This document shows positions 34,058 through 42,150 of a stretch of DNA of 64,000 nucleotides, piece after piece. The position numbers were made by a program, and so were the translations under genes. The first letter of the stretch is position 1; the number at the start of each line of letters is the position of its first letter. The notes under the pieces are model-generated. The model saw only the letters and a program-made list of their open reading frames with translations, ran no database searches and was not told where the DNA came from. The stretch comes from Cohnella silvisoli (GTDB lineage: Bacteria; Bacillota; Bacilli; Paenibacillales; Paenibacillaceae), in the NCBI RefSeq assembly GCF_021190915.1, contig NZ_JAIOAP010000001.1, forward strand, positions 434,001 through 498,000, read 5' to 3'.

Positions 34058-34097
34058 CGAACATCCGTTCCATTTAAGTGTATCGAACATATGTTCG
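34058..34097. promoter_or_regulatory. Two LexA (SOS)-box-like sites
   Basis: CGAACATATGTTCG at 34084 fits the Bacillus LexA consensus CGAAC-N4-GTTYG perfectly; CGAACATCCGTTCC at 34058 fits except one base. Centres are 26 bases apart. No complete DNA-repair gene is next to them; the nearest gene is hsdM, about 170 bases to the left on the minus strand. Confidence 0.65.
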
Positions 34098-34439
34098 TTT
34101 AGCAAGGTTTTTCTGAGTAAAAGGAACGATCAAATAACCAAGTTTATATTCGACACGAGAGGCCAATTTCCTGCTTCGGGGGGAATAGAAAAGTTCCAAA
34201 AGTCGTTCAGCGTACGTGATAGTGTCGGTAAATGAGCCTTCAAACACCATCCTTAACCAACAACACAGGACACTCCACGTGTTTCGTCATAGAAGTAGAA
34301 ATTCGGATCTTAGTGGCAACGCCCCTAACAAGCGAATATGGCTATCCATATTCAGTTCTTGCTACAACACGAGACATTAGTCTCGTGAAAAATACCTAAC
34401 CTGCCGAGAAAAATTACCGTTGGGTACTGGATAATCAGA

Positions 34440-34470
34440 TTGACTTTTTGTGTGAACAATAATATATTGT
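34440..34470 (+). promoter_or_regulatory. Promoter and palindromic operator of the ribbon-helix-helix gene
   Basis: TTGACT at 34440 and TATATT at 34463 are 17 bases apart. ACAATA-ATA-TATTGT (34456-34470) is a perfect palindrome covering the -10 box, as expected for an autorepressor site. Confidence 0.75.
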
Positions 34471-34497
34471 TGTTGGGACAAAAAGTGGGGTGAAGCG

Positions 34498-34677
34498 ATG
34501 TCCTCCAAAAAGATGGGGCGTCCTCCATCTGACAATCCTAAAAGTGAAACGATCAAGATACGTATCGATCAGGAAATTATGAACAAGCTCGATGCTTCCG
34601 TAGAGAAGCTTAACACGACACGTTCGGACATCGTTCGCAAAGGGATAGAGAAGGTGTATGACGATCTCCAAAAATAA
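34498..34677 (+). CDS. Ribbon-helix-helix (CopG-like) DNA-binding protein
   Basis: A 59-residue protein, ATG 34498 with GTGGGGTGAAG upstream. It starts with a basic, Pro-containing arm (KKMGRPPSDNPKS), then the ribbon strand ETIKIRIDQEI, and two helices (MNKLDASVEKLN and TRSDIVRKGIEKVYDDL), the full CopG/Arc/MetJ layout. Such proteins bind DNA as dimers and often repress their own gene; a perfect palindrome overlaps its promoter. It may be a lone regulator from a mobile element, as no toxin partner follows immediately. Confidence 0.85.
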   Translation: MSSKKMGRPPSDNPKSETIKIRIDQEIMNKLDASVEKLNTTRSDIVRKGIEKVYDDLQK

Positions 34678-34816
34678 AGAAGGAAGTAGCGTGCGTCCCG
34701 AGAAGAACACCGCCACTTCCTAATCCGCAATCGCTACGTGAGCAGACTGCATAAATATCCTACCATGTGCAGGAATCTCATTCAAGCGATGCGATGACAT
34801 TTATGGGAGGATGAAT

Positions 34817-35122
34817 ATGGAATCGATTCTGGAAGCCCTGTACCGTGGGCAGCTTCATCCCGATGAGACAATTGTGCCGTCTCATCCTGAATATCGACGG
34901 TTAGGCCGACAAATCGGCGCTATGACGGAAAAATGGAGAAAAGAACTGAGCGACGAGATGTTTCGTGAGCTTGAGGAGTATTCTGATCTTTGTGTGAGCT
35001 TGAATAGCTTACATGTCGAAGCCGCCTTTATTCATGGGTTTAGGCTCGGCGCCAACATGATCATTGAGGTTATGAGCAAACGCGAGGAGTTGATTCCGAA
35101 TGCAGCTTCGGGCGTGTCATAA
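34817..35122 (+). CDS. DUF6809-like small protein
   Basis: About 101 residues. ATG 34817 is chosen over 34811 because TGGGAGG is then 6 bases away. Pattern 'ESILEALYRGQLHPDETIVPSHPEYRRL', a middle helix, and a C-terminal 'AAFIHGFRLGANMIIEVM' agree with DUF6809, a family common on Bacillota phages and mobile elements. Probably cytoplasmic; function unknown. It is 140 bases after the ribbon-helix-helix gene, in the same direction. Confidence 0.7.
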   Translation: MESILEALYRGQLHPDETIVPSHPEYRRLGRQIGAMTEKWRKELSDEMFRELEEYSDLCVSLNSLHVEAAFIHGFRLGANMIIEVMSKREELIPNAASGVS

Positions 35123-35141
35123 TAATGAAGGTAGCGACGTC

Positions 35142-35351
35142 ATGACGGTTGTATTTGCGGATGGGGCAACATGCCGCCTTAATTGCTCCGAGATCGAAGC
35201 AACTCTGGATACACATGCAGCGGCGCGTTCCCGTCTGATCTGGCTAAAGGAAAAAGAGCCGTTTGCCTATGCTGAATTTGTTCTCAACAACGATTTGAAG
35301 CGATATGCCGAGGAATACAGCCGAGAATACTTTCAGATGGTTACTATTTAA
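35142..35351 (+). CDS. Small hypothetical protein
   Basis: A 69-residue frame from ATG 35142, 20 bases after the DUF6809-like gene; the frame is open further upstream but overlaps that gene. The sequence has beta strands at the start (TVVFADGATCRLNCSEIE) and helices later (ARSRLIWLKEKEPFAYAEFV). No known motif. Likely co-transcribed with 34817, and a terminator-like hairpin follows. Confidence 0.6.
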   Translation: MTVVFADGATCRLNCSEIEATLDTHAAARSRLIWLKEKEPFAYAEFVLNNDLKRYAEEYSREYFQMVTI

Positions 35352-35370
35352 TTCTTAAAGAATAAACTGT

Positions 35371-35414
35371 AATCACCCATGTGGGTATCAATTCTCACTT
35401 GGGTGATTTTCGGC
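35371..35414 (+). terminator. Hairpin after the small-gene cluster
   Basis: AATCACCCA pairs with TGGGTGATT across a loop that contains a second small stem; TTTT follows nearby. Confidence 0.7.
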
Positions 35415-35453
35415 TTTTTGACAAGTTAAAGCTACTAAAAGGAGAAACCACAG

Positions 35454-35948
35454 ATGAATGAGACGCAAGTTAATAACTCCAAACCGAAATGGCCCGTTTC
35501 TTTTATGATTATATCCGTTATCGTCTTTCTCTTTTTCCCCATTAACATTCTCGGCTACTATAAACGGCAGGTCCTGACTTTTTTTACTGGCGGCAATTTC
35601 TCGATGATGTTCGATGTGTCGATACCTTGGGCTATCCTGGTACTCCTCGACGCGATTATTATGCCAGTGTTAATGATCGTTTCCGTGTTGTGCATCGTTT
35701 TACTTTTTATGAAGCATAAGTGGTTCCCGGTCGTCGTTAAAGGCATGTTCATCGTATACCTAAGCTTGCTGGTGCTGGATTTGTTAGCGAATAATTTCTT
35801 GTCCAGCTACGCAATAGAGGAGTATAAGAACGCAATAAATAGTGATATTTATCGAAATATTTTTAGAACGATTCTCTATTGTGCGATTACTCTACCGTTC
35901 TTTTATTATTCCACAAATATCATGAAGACTTATGCAAGGGTTAGCTAG
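35454..35948 (+). CDS. Four-helix membrane protein (DUF2569-like)
   Basis: A 164-residue polytopic protein, ATG 35454 with AAAGGAG upstream. Four hydrophobic helices lie at about 15-33, 55-80, 88-110 and 135-155. The middle section (MKHKWFPVVVKGMFIVYLSLLVLDLL) and the end (FFYYSTNIMKTYAR) resemble DUF2569 membrane proteins, whose function is unknown. It ends tail-to-tail with the WYL regulator gene, and the two coding ends overlap by 8 bases. Confidence 0.7.
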   Translation: MNETQVNNSKPKWPVSFMIISVIVFLFFPINILGYYKRQVLTFFTGGNFSMMFDVSIPWAILVLLDAIIMPVLMIVSVLCIVLLFMKHKWFPVVVKGMFIVYLSLLVLDLLANNFLSSYAIEEYKNAINSDIYRNIFRTILYCAITLPFFYYSTNIMKTYARVS

Positions 35949-36915
35949 TATAGACGGATTGATAGTATTCCATCATTTTCGAAGTTACCTGCAGCATTCG
36001 CTGCTGTAAAGCAACAGGCTCCGATACCCGAATGGACGTGCCGTAGCCAAGAAGGATATAAGGCGTATAGTGCAACAGATAATGCTCCTCCGCCATAAAA
36101 TGAATTTCGGTATCCGAGCGGTCCACGATGAGGTGGCCGAACAGCCAATGGTCGGATAAGTCCCGAATAGCTCCCTCTTTACCTTGTATCCGAACGGATA
36201 TGAGGTTTTTTGTATCGTTGGCGTCTGGCAGCAGCGTATCTAGGAAATATTGGCGGGCGGAAAAGGCCGCTGGCCGTTCGAATCGGTCCTCCGTAGCGGA
36301 TATGTCTTGAATTCGATCCACGCGGAAGCTGCGAATATCTTGGCGGAGATGGCAGAACGCGACGATATACCATTTGCTTTTCCAGAATACGAGTCCATAA
36401 GGATCGATTTGGCGTTGCGTTGATGGAGTCGTATTTCCTTTAAAATAGGCGATGGACACGGTGCTGCTGCTCGCGACGGATTGCTCTAGTTGCTGAAGGC
36501 TGGCTTCAAGCGAGCCATCTGAAGGAGGGTGAATGACGTCGAAGCCGATTTCGTGGCGATTGATTTCATCAAGCTGTTCGGGATTCGTGTATCGTTTCAA
36601 TTTGTTGATCGCCCGATTTAGGTGCTCGCCGTAGGGATAACCGGCTTCCAGCGCGAAGATCGAGGCATGCACAAGCGCCTTCTGCTCGTCGTTGTCGAAG
36701 AACAACGGGGCTTCGGTGAAGGTACGCAGCAAGCTATAACCGCCGTTATGCCCGGAATCGGCGATGATCGGTACGCCGCTTGCGCATAACGAATCGATAT
36801 GCCGATAAACGGTGCGTATATTAATTTCTAAGGCTTCCGCTATTTTCTTGGCGGTCATTCGTTTGCCTGTTTTAAGCAGCCACAAGATCGAGAGCATGTT
36901 ATCCGCTTTAGACAT
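35941..36915 (-). CDS. YafY-type regulator with HTH and WYL domains
   Basis: A 324-residue transcription factor. N-terminal winged HTH: MLSILWLLKTGKRMTAKKIAEAL and INIRTVYRHIDSL. The WYL domain is at about 150-220 (VSIAYFKG, IDPYGLVFWKSKWYIVAFC, FRVDRIQDI), followed by the C-terminal WCX extension. WYL domains bind small ligands or nucleic acid. The gene is divergent from the crp-like gene at 37103; palindromes in the shared upstream region (36992 and 37011) may be bound by either protein. Confidence 0.9.
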   Translation of the reverse strand: MSKADNMLSILWLLKTGKRMTAKKIAEALEINIRTVYRHIDSLCASGVPIIADSGHNGGYSLLRTFTEAPLFFDNDEQKALVHASIFALEAGYPYGEHLNRAINKLKRYTNPEQLDEINRHEIGFDVIHPPSDGSLEASLQQLEQSVASSSTVSIAYFKGNTTPSTQRQIDPYGLVFWKSKWYIVAFCHLRQDIRSFRVDRIQDISATEDRFERPAAFSARQYFLDTLLPDANDTKNLISVRIQGKEGAIRDLSDHWLFGHLIVDRSDTEIHFMAEEHYLLHYTPYILLGYGTSIRVSEPVALQQRMLQVTSKMMEYYQSVYTS

Positions 36916-36991
36916 GATAGAAACTCCTTATTCATGCGATATTATTTTCGGAAACCTTCTCATTCGACGATACAATCTTTATACAGAATTG

Positions 36992-37052
36992 GCAAACTTG
37001 TTTGCTAAATAGGACATATGTCCTTTTAGAGTGGGAATAATGCCTTTACAAT
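36992..37052 (+). promoter_or_regulatory. Palindromes and promoter ahead of the crp-like gene
   Basis: GCAAAC-TT-GTTTGC (36992-37005) and AGGACATATGTCCT (37011-37024) are perfect palindromes. TACAAT at 37047 can be a -10 box; with a start near 37059 the second palindrome would be centred close to -41.5, the class II position of CRP/FNR activators. Confidence 0.6.
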
Positions 37053-37102
37053 GAGAGCAGACGGAACGTCAGCACCGATTTTTTCCATACGGAGTGGTTA
37101 AT

Positions 37103-37801
37103 GTGAGGAAAATCCATGATCCGAAAGCTTTGCGGAGCTTGATGGATGAGCACCAGCTAAGCGGTATATTCGATGAGAAAACGGAAGCGGCGATGGAGCT
37201 GTTTGCTTTCGATAAAGGGGAAATGGTTTGTTCGGTCGGCGATCGGTTGGAGCATCTATTCATGCTCGTTAAGGGGAAAATCAAGATATATAAGGTGCTG
37301 CCTAACGGCAAAGCGATTCTGATCCGATTCTACAATCCGTTAAGTACGATCGGGGATTTGGAGATGCTCGGCGAATTAACGGTCAAAAGCTCGGTGGAGT
37401 CGGTGAACGACACTTTATTTATCGGCATTAAGCAGCAAGCGCTTGTCGATACGGCTTATAACGATCCGGCTTTTCTCCGTTTTATTATCAAGCATCTCGC
37501 GCACAAGCTCCATACGTTTTCCAATGCTTCAAGTTTGAATTTGCTTTATCCGGTCGAGACGCGGTTCGCCAGTTATTTGGTTTCCATTACGATGGATGAG
37601 AATGATCAAACGCAGATCGAGGAGATCAAGACAGCCAAGTTGACCGAAATCGCGGAAATGCTGGGGACAAGCTATCGGCACTTGAATCGGGTGATCTCGC
37701 AGTTCGCCGCGGCAGGTTTGGTGGAAAGATCAAGAGGGTCGTTGTTCGTTAAGGATATTAACCAATTGAAGAAGCTGGCAAACGGAAATTTGTACAGCTA
37801 G
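37103..37801 (+). CDS. CRP/FNR-family regulator
   Basis: About 232 residues from GTG 37103 (GGAGTGG upstream; an earlier GTG at 37094 lacks a site). The cyclic-nucleotide-binding fold is at about 25-140 (AFDKGEMVCSVGDRLEHLFMLV, LIRFYNPLSTIGDLEML) and a winged HTH at 165-220 (LTEIAEMLGTSYRHLNRVISQF). The set-up resembles YeiL-type activators, which respond to nutrient or redox state. The ligand is unknown; the cAMP-contact Arg is not evident and there is no FNR cysteine cluster. A small YdcZ-type transporter gene follows 18 bases later, so both likely form an operon. Confidence 0.9.
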   Translation: MRKIHDPKALRSLMDEHQLSGIFDEKTEAAMELFAFDKGEMVCSVGDRLEHLFMLVKGKIKIYKVLPNGKAILIRFYNPLSTIGDLEMLGELTVKSSVESVNDTLFIGIKQQALVDTAYNDPAFLRFIIKHLAHKLHTFSNASSLNLLYPVETRFASYLVSITMDENDQTQIEEIKTAKLTEIAEMLGTSYRHLNRVISQFAAAGLVERSRGSLFVKDINQLKKLANGNLYS

Positions 37802-37819
37802 AAAATGGGGCTAGTTCAT

Positions 37820-38248
37820 ATGGCGGGTGCATTATACGCGATAGTGGCGGGTTTATTCATAAGCATTCAGAGTATATTTAACGTGCGCTTGAGCGAAAAA
37901 GCCGGTTTCTGGTTGACGAATTCGCTCGTTCACGGGTCGGGATTCATCGTATCGTTGATCATCTTCTGGATGGTTAAAGACGGTAACCTGCATAAGCTGC
38001 AATCGGTGAACAAGTTATATTTGCTCGGTGGATGCATGGGCGTCGTTATTGTATTTACGGCAATGAAATCCGTGACCGCGCTTAATCCGGCATACGCCAT
38101 TGCCATTATGCTGATCGTGCAGCTCCTTGGGGCGCTGGCTTTGGAAAGCTTCGGCTGGTTTGGGGTAGACAAGGTTGCCCTATCCGCGAATCGGCTGATC
38201 GGGATTGGAGTCATGATCGCGGGGGTTGTTATTTTTAAGTTTAAGTAA
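37820..38248 (+). CDS. YdcZ/DUF606 small DMT-type transporter
   Basis: About 142 residues from ATG 37820, preferred over 37805 because GGGG then lies 9 bases upstream. Four or five hydrophobic helices and the starting motif 'AIVAGLFISIQSIFNVRLSEKAG' with 'HGSGFIVSLIIFWM' are typical of DUF606/YdcZ proteins in the drug/metabolite transporter superfamily. Substrate unknown. These are often paired with CRP-like genes, as here. Confidence 0.85.
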   Translation: MAGALYAIVAGLFISIQSIFNVRLSEKAGFWLTNSLVHGSGFIVSLIIFWMVKDGNLHKLQSVNKLYLLGGCMGVVIVFTAMKSVTALNPAYAIAIMLIVQLLGALALESFGWFGVDKVALSANRLIGIGVMIAGVVIFKFK

Positions 38249-38249
38249 A

Positions 38250-38272
38250 AGGCGGCAAAGCCGCCCCGTCCC
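38250..38272 (+). terminator. GC-rich hairpin between convergent genes
   Basis: GGCGGC-AAA-GCCGCC lies between the stops of the YdcZ-like gene and the pseudouridine synthase gene; bases flanking the stem are A-rich on the left. Confidence 0.65.
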
Positions 38273-38277
38273 TTGTC

Positions 38278-39216
38278 CTACTTAGGTTCTTCCTTGAACT
38301 GGCTGAGGAACTGCTTGGGAATGTCCGTCTCGAACCGCATCAGTTTGCCGGTTGTGGGATGCTCGAAAGCGAGAACGCGGGCATGAAGGCCAAGACGCGC
38401 GAACGGTTTGGTTTTGGATCCGTATTTTTTGTCGCTTGCAACGGGATGACCGATGTCCTGCATGTGGACGCGGATTTGGTTTTTGCGGCCGGTTTCGAGC
38501 TGTACCTCCAGCAGGGAGTAGTTCCGGTTTGCCCGCAATACTTTATAGTGAGTGATCGCTTGCTGGCCGTCTCCCGGGGTGAAGCTGGAGTACATCTTCA
38601 GAGTCGAAGTTTCTTTGAGCCACGAAGTGATCGTACCCTGGGTTTTTTTGACTAGGCCTTCGACAAGAGCAACATAAGTGCGTTCCTCCACGATATCTTT
38701 CCAACTGTCCTGCATCTTCTGCTGGACTTTTTCGCTTTTGGCGAACATCATGACGCCGGATGTTTCCCGGTCCAAGCGATGCAGGACGAAGATCCGGTTC
38801 TGGGGATTATCTAGCCGCACATGTGCAGTAAGCTGTCGGTAAGCGGTCAACTCGGTTTCCTTTTCCGTCGCGATGGATAGCAGACCGGCATCCTTGTTAA
38901 CGACGATAAGGTCATCGTCTTCATACAGGATCTTAAGTCCAACCAACACCGGGGCAACGGTCGTTCGGTCTTTGCGCACCGTAACGACTTGTTCGGGCCG
39001 CAACGGATGATTATAAAGCTTCTCGACGCGATCGTCGACTGAAACTTGCCCGTGGGCAAGCATTGATTTCACGGAGTTCCGGCCTTGAGGCGAGAGCTTA
39101 TCCAACAGAAATAGCAGCAGCTCGCCCTGTTCCGTTACCTTGAATTGCTTCGGCGGCGTTTGATTCCGGTTTAAGGCCCCGCCATGGCGACGGGGCGGCT
39201 TATTTCCTTGTTTCAT
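38278..39216 (-). CDS. RluA-family pseudouridine synthase
   Basis: A 312-residue protein with a basic N-terminal tail, an S4-type RNA-binding segment (LLLFLLDKLSPQGRNSVKSMLAHGQVSVDD, about 33-62 in two parts) and the RluA catalytic domain with HRLDRETSGVMMFAKS near residue 145; the Asp in HRLD is the catalytic residue. Further family motifs are ALVEG, LETGRKNQIRVHM and LHARVLAF. It isomerises uridines in rRNA or tRNA; the target cannot be assigned. A single gene, with the surface-protein gene behind it on the same strand. Confidence 0.93.
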   Translation of the reverse strand: MKQGNKPPRRHGGALNRNQTPPKQFKVTEQGELLLFLLDKLSPQGRNSVKSMLAHGQVSVDDRVEKLYNHPLRPEQVVTVRKDRTTVAPVLVGLKILYEDDDLIVVNKDAGLLSIATEKETELTAYRQLTAHVRLDNPQNRIFVLHRLDRETSGVMMFAKSEKVQQKMQDSWKDIVEERTYVALVEGLVKKTQGTITSWLKETSTLKMYSSFTPGDGQQAITHYKVLRANRNYSLLEVQLETGRKNQIRVHMQDIGHPVASDKKYGSKTKPFARLGLHARVLAFEHPTTGKLMRFETDIPKQFLSQFKEEPK

Positions 39217-39238
39217 GTAGAAGTATCGTTCCTCTCGA

Positions 39239-40816
39239 TTACGTGCTGTAGTTCAATTCGGTTAAATTTTTGATAAATTGCACGGCTTCCGCGCGGGATA
39301 GACCCGCGGCTCCTTCGTATCCCACCACCGTTGCGGAGGTTTTCCCTTTAGAGTAGCCGTTGTCCAGCAAGTATTGGATGGCAGAATCGCCGGAATTGGG
39401 AAGACCGGCTGCCGATGTGATGATCTCCGCAACGGATAATCGGCTGATAGGCTTCGTTCTGGCACTGGAGTCTTGGCTTCCTTGTAAATTATAGCCGTTT
39501 TCGCTCGCATAGTCATAATATCTGACCGACCAGTTTTCCCCCGTCTTGGCTGGAGCAACCTCCCCGCCGAACGCGGAGATGAACATCTTCAAGAATTCGG
39601 CTTCAGTGACGCTGTTTGTCGGATTGAAGGGGCCATCGACGTCGCTAACGATTTGTTTACTGACTGCCCATTCTATCGAAGTTTTAGCCCACGATTTAGA
39701 TATATCCGTAAAATGGGTCACGGTGTCCGAAGCTTGCTCGTTAGCAGACGGTGCATATTTCTCCGCACTCATGAAATCGACGGTATACGAGATGGTTTTA
39801 TCCGTACCGCCCATCGATTTAAGCCCCGAGACCGTCACCTCAAACCGATCTCCCGCACGATACTCGTCAACGCCGTCCGGACGGAAAATAATAGCAGGCC
39901 CCGTACCGTAGTAGTTGTTATCTACGTTGAAGTAAGCCCCTTTTTCAGTAACCTGATTATTCTTGGAGGACAAATTCCAGGTTTTATTGTCGCGAATTCG
40001 CTTCACGGAAACATTCACTTGTTTAAGAGCAGGCTTGGCATATTTCTCGGGATTAATACTGACCGACCAAGCGTAACCGGACTTGAATACTTCGATCGGG
40101 AACGCTCCCTGGGCGGGGTAGGCAATATATTCATAGTCGATCTTCTCCGTCCGGCTTTTGTCGAACACTTGAAGGGCGGAATACTTCCAATCCTCTACGC
40201 CGACGGCAAGGCCGATCCCGACATTCTTTAACGGAGGGTTCAGAATCCAACGGCGATGACCGACTAAATCGAGGTTATCCGTATCGGAGTCTTCCATATA
40301 AGCGTCGATCGAACGGGCTGCGATGTGGTCATCAAATCCGTAAGATGAGTAAATGTTGGCTTGGGAAGTGGATTTATAACCTTTGTCGTAAAAATCCTTG
40401 GGCATATCCGCTGGTTGCGGAGATGGATGATGGCTAAGTCTGCCAAAAGAAGCCAGCAACACGGAGCCATATTGCGCTTGAAGGTTCAACGCAGCCGTAG
40501 AAGCAACATCATCCGGCAGTCCGCTCAGGAATCGGTAGAAATTAACGGCGTTTACTCCGTCTTGAATATAGTCCGCGCGCAAGGAGCCCGGGGTATACGG
40601 TTTAGATATAGCTGGCTCGGTAATAAAAGGGTGACTGTAATCCGCCGTAGTCTTCATCAGCTTCTTCCATTGGGCGGCAACTTCCTGTGCGGTACGAACG
40701 GGAAGTCCGCTATCCGTTCCGGACGAAGCGGCGGTTGCTTGCCAAGGATTAATCGTTAGGACAAAGGAAACTAGAAGTGCCGTAATGAACGATAACAATA
40801 TCAGCTTACGTTTCAT
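39239..40816 (-). CDS. CAP-domain surface protein with SLH domains
   Basis: A 525-residue secreted protein with a signal peptide (KRKLILLSFITALLVSFVL to WQATAAS). The CAP/SCP domain is at about 60-185 (AVNFYRFLSGLPDD, GRLSHHP, YMEDSDTDNLDLVGHRRWIL). A beta-rich middle domain (about 240-355) is followed by S-layer homology domains at the C-terminus (FTDISKSWAKTSIEWAVSKQIV, and AGLSRAEAVQFIKNL at the very end). SLH domains bind pyruvylated secondary wall polymer, so the protein should sit on the cell surface. CAP-domain function in Paenibacillaceae is not established. Confidence 0.9.
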   Translation of the reverse strand: MKRKLILLSFITALLVSFVLTINPWQATAASSGTDSGLPVRTAQEVAAQWKKLMKTTADYSHPFITEPAISKPYTPGSLRADYIQDGVNAVNFYRFLSGLPDDVASTAALNLQAQYGSVLLASFGRLSHHPSPQPADMPKDFYDKGYKSTSQANIYSSYGFDDHIAARSIDAYMEDSDTDNLDLVGHRRWILNPPLKNVGIGLAVGVEDWKYSALQVFDKSRTEKIDYEYIAYPAQGAFPIEVFKSGYAWSVSINPEKYAKPALKQVNVSVKRIRDNKTWNLSSKNNQVTEKGAYFNVDNNYYGTGPAIIFRPDGVDEYRAGDRFEVTVSGLKSMGGTDKTISYTVDFMSAEKYAPSANEQASDTVTHFTDISKSWAKTSIEWAVSKQIVSDVDGPFNPTNSVTEAEFLKMFISAFGGEVAPAKTGENWSVRYYDYASENGYNLQGSQDSSARTKPISRLSVAEIITSAAGLPNSGDSAIQYLLDNGYSKGKTSATVVGYEGAAGLSRAEAVQFIKNLTELNYST

Positions 40817-40908
40817 GCTGTCAGCTCGCTTTCATCGGGAATATAGAGAATCTTTCCTCCTGGTTGCTCCCTAACTAATTCGCTACAAAATATAAGATTC
40901 CTGTCATC

Positions 40909-40957
40909 TTGACGATAAGCCAATCACCCTGTATAGTGTGTATATGGATATACACAC
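40909..40957 (+). promoter_or_regulatory. SigA promoter with 22-bp palindromic GntR operator
   Basis: TTGACG at 40909 and TATAGT at 40932 are 17 bases apart. Directly over the start region, 40936-40957 is a perfect palindrome with arms GTGTGTATAT and ATATACACAC around GG, well placed for repression by the YtrA-like protein encoded in the operon. Confidence 0.85.
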
Positions 40958-40985
40958 ATGAACACTGAAACGGGAGGTAATCCCT

Positions 40986-41714
40986 ATGACTCAGCGACAA
41001 GCCGTTCAATATATTTGCGTTTATTTGTGGAAACGGGAGCGGTTCGGAATTATTTTTACGTTACTTTTCGCGATTTATATGGGTTCGGTAATCAGCCTTA
41101 GCATTGATGGCAATCTGGAAAATAAAGAGGTTCCGGAAGTCTTAAACGGGATTATCGATTGGATTTACTTGACGATGTTTCCGGTTTTCGGCTTGGTAAT
41201 GAATAAATCGGCCTTCGGGATGTGGCGCGATGATTATTACTCCAAACGTATGGCACATTGGCGCACGATGCCGATTCCCGTCGCTTCTATCGTACAGGCT
41301 CGGTTTCTGCAAACGATCGTTATTTTACCGGTTATAGGCATTTGCTTTCTATTCCTCCAATACATGATAGCGCCTAACCTTAGGGATGCGGTGTCGCCCG
41401 TCGAATGGCTGGAAAACGGCCTCATATGGATGTGCTATTCATTCATCATTAATGCCATGTACGTTCTATTGGAGTTAGGATACAGCGGTAAAAGGTATGT
41501 TCTGGGATACTCGGGGTATATGGGAGTTACAGCAATCGTGACAGCGATCTTAACTTGGCAAGGCATTCATTTGTTTGAAGAAGTGCTTAGGGCAACGGAA
41601 GAAGGACATGCATTCGTCTTTATAATCGGGTTAGGCATTCTGGCCGTCGTGGCATCTTGGTTAAGTTATAGAGCGACGATAAACCGTATAAGAACAAGAT
41701 CGATAACTTTCTGA
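40986..41714 (+). CDS. Membrane protein, first gene of the GntR/ABC operon
   Basis: A 242-residue polytopic protein with six hydrophobic helices, ATG 40986 behind ACGGGAGG. It has no ATP-binding motifs. Its size and place match the membrane partners (YtrC/YtrD-like or ABC-2-like) found with YtrA/YtrB systems. One gene further lies a GntR-type repressor and then two ATPases. It probably forms the channel for the first ATPase (42147), which otherwise has no separate permease. Substrate unknown; related operons respond to cell-wall antibiotics. Confidence 0.75.
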   Translation: MTQRQAVQYICVYLWKRERFGIIFTLLFAIYMGSVISLSIDGNLENKEVPEVLNGIIDWIYLTMFPVFGLVMNKSAFGMWRDDYYSKRMAHWRTMPIPVASIVQARFLQTIVILPVIGICFLFLQYMIAPNLRDAVSPVEWLENGLIWMCYSFIINAMYVLLELGYSGKRYVLGYSGYMGVTAIVTAILTWQGIHLFEEVLRATEEGHAFVFIIGLGILAVVASWLSYRATINRIRTRSITF

Positions 41715-41742
41715 TCATAACGCGTAGAAGTGAGGTGAGCTT

Positions 41743-42150
41743 GTGTGGCTGCCGATTCGCATTGACGAACAACGTCCGGAACCTCTCTACCATCAGATTG
41801 AAGTGCAGCTTCGCGGGCTCATTCTCAGCGGGCAGTTAAAGGAAAGTACGCTGCTTCCTTCGATTCGGGAGCTGGCGGTATCGCTGAAGTGCAGTGCGAT
41901 AACGGTACGGAGAGTGTATCAGGATTTGGAAAATGAAGGGCTGATCCGAACCCGCCAAGGAACGGGTACCTTCGTCGCTGGAGTCGATACGATTGCGCGA
42001 GATGAACATCGGCTTGAGCGTGCAACGGAGGAACTCGAGCGAGCGGTGGCGGCGGGATTGCAGCTGCAATGCACGGTGGCGGAGCTTGAGGCCCTTTTTC
42101 AACAGATCATTCGGAGAAAAGCTGAAGAAGGAAAGGAGGGGTTAACATGA
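41743..42150 (+). CDS. GntR-family regulator, YtrA subfamily
   Basis: A 135-residue repressor beginning with GTG behind GAGGTGAG. Residues 10-75 are the winged HTH (EPLYHQIEVQLRGLILSGQ, LLPSIRELAVSLKCSAITVRRVYQDLENEGLI, TRQGTGTFVA in order). The short helical C-terminus is the mark of the YtrA subfamily, which lacks a large ligand domain. It probably binds the 22-bp palindrome at 40936 and represses its own operon. The stop overlaps the next ATG (ATGA). Confidence 0.92.
   Translation: MWLPIRIDEQRPEPLYHQIEVQLRGLILSGQLKESTLLPSIRELAVSLKCSAITVRRVYQDLENEGLIRTRQGTGTFVAGVDTIARDEHRLERATEELERAVAAGLQLQCTVAELEALFQQIIRRKAEEGKEGLT

Noticed and set aside
33969..34235. Plus-strand frame of 88 codons upstream of hsdM
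   Set aside because: It is antisense to the IS1595 scar and runs through the LexA-like boxes; no ribosome-binding site and no recognisable sequence.
34214..34400. Plus-strand frame starting MSLQTPSLTNNTGHS
   Set aside because: No ribosome-binding site and no resemblance to any family; composition does not stand out.
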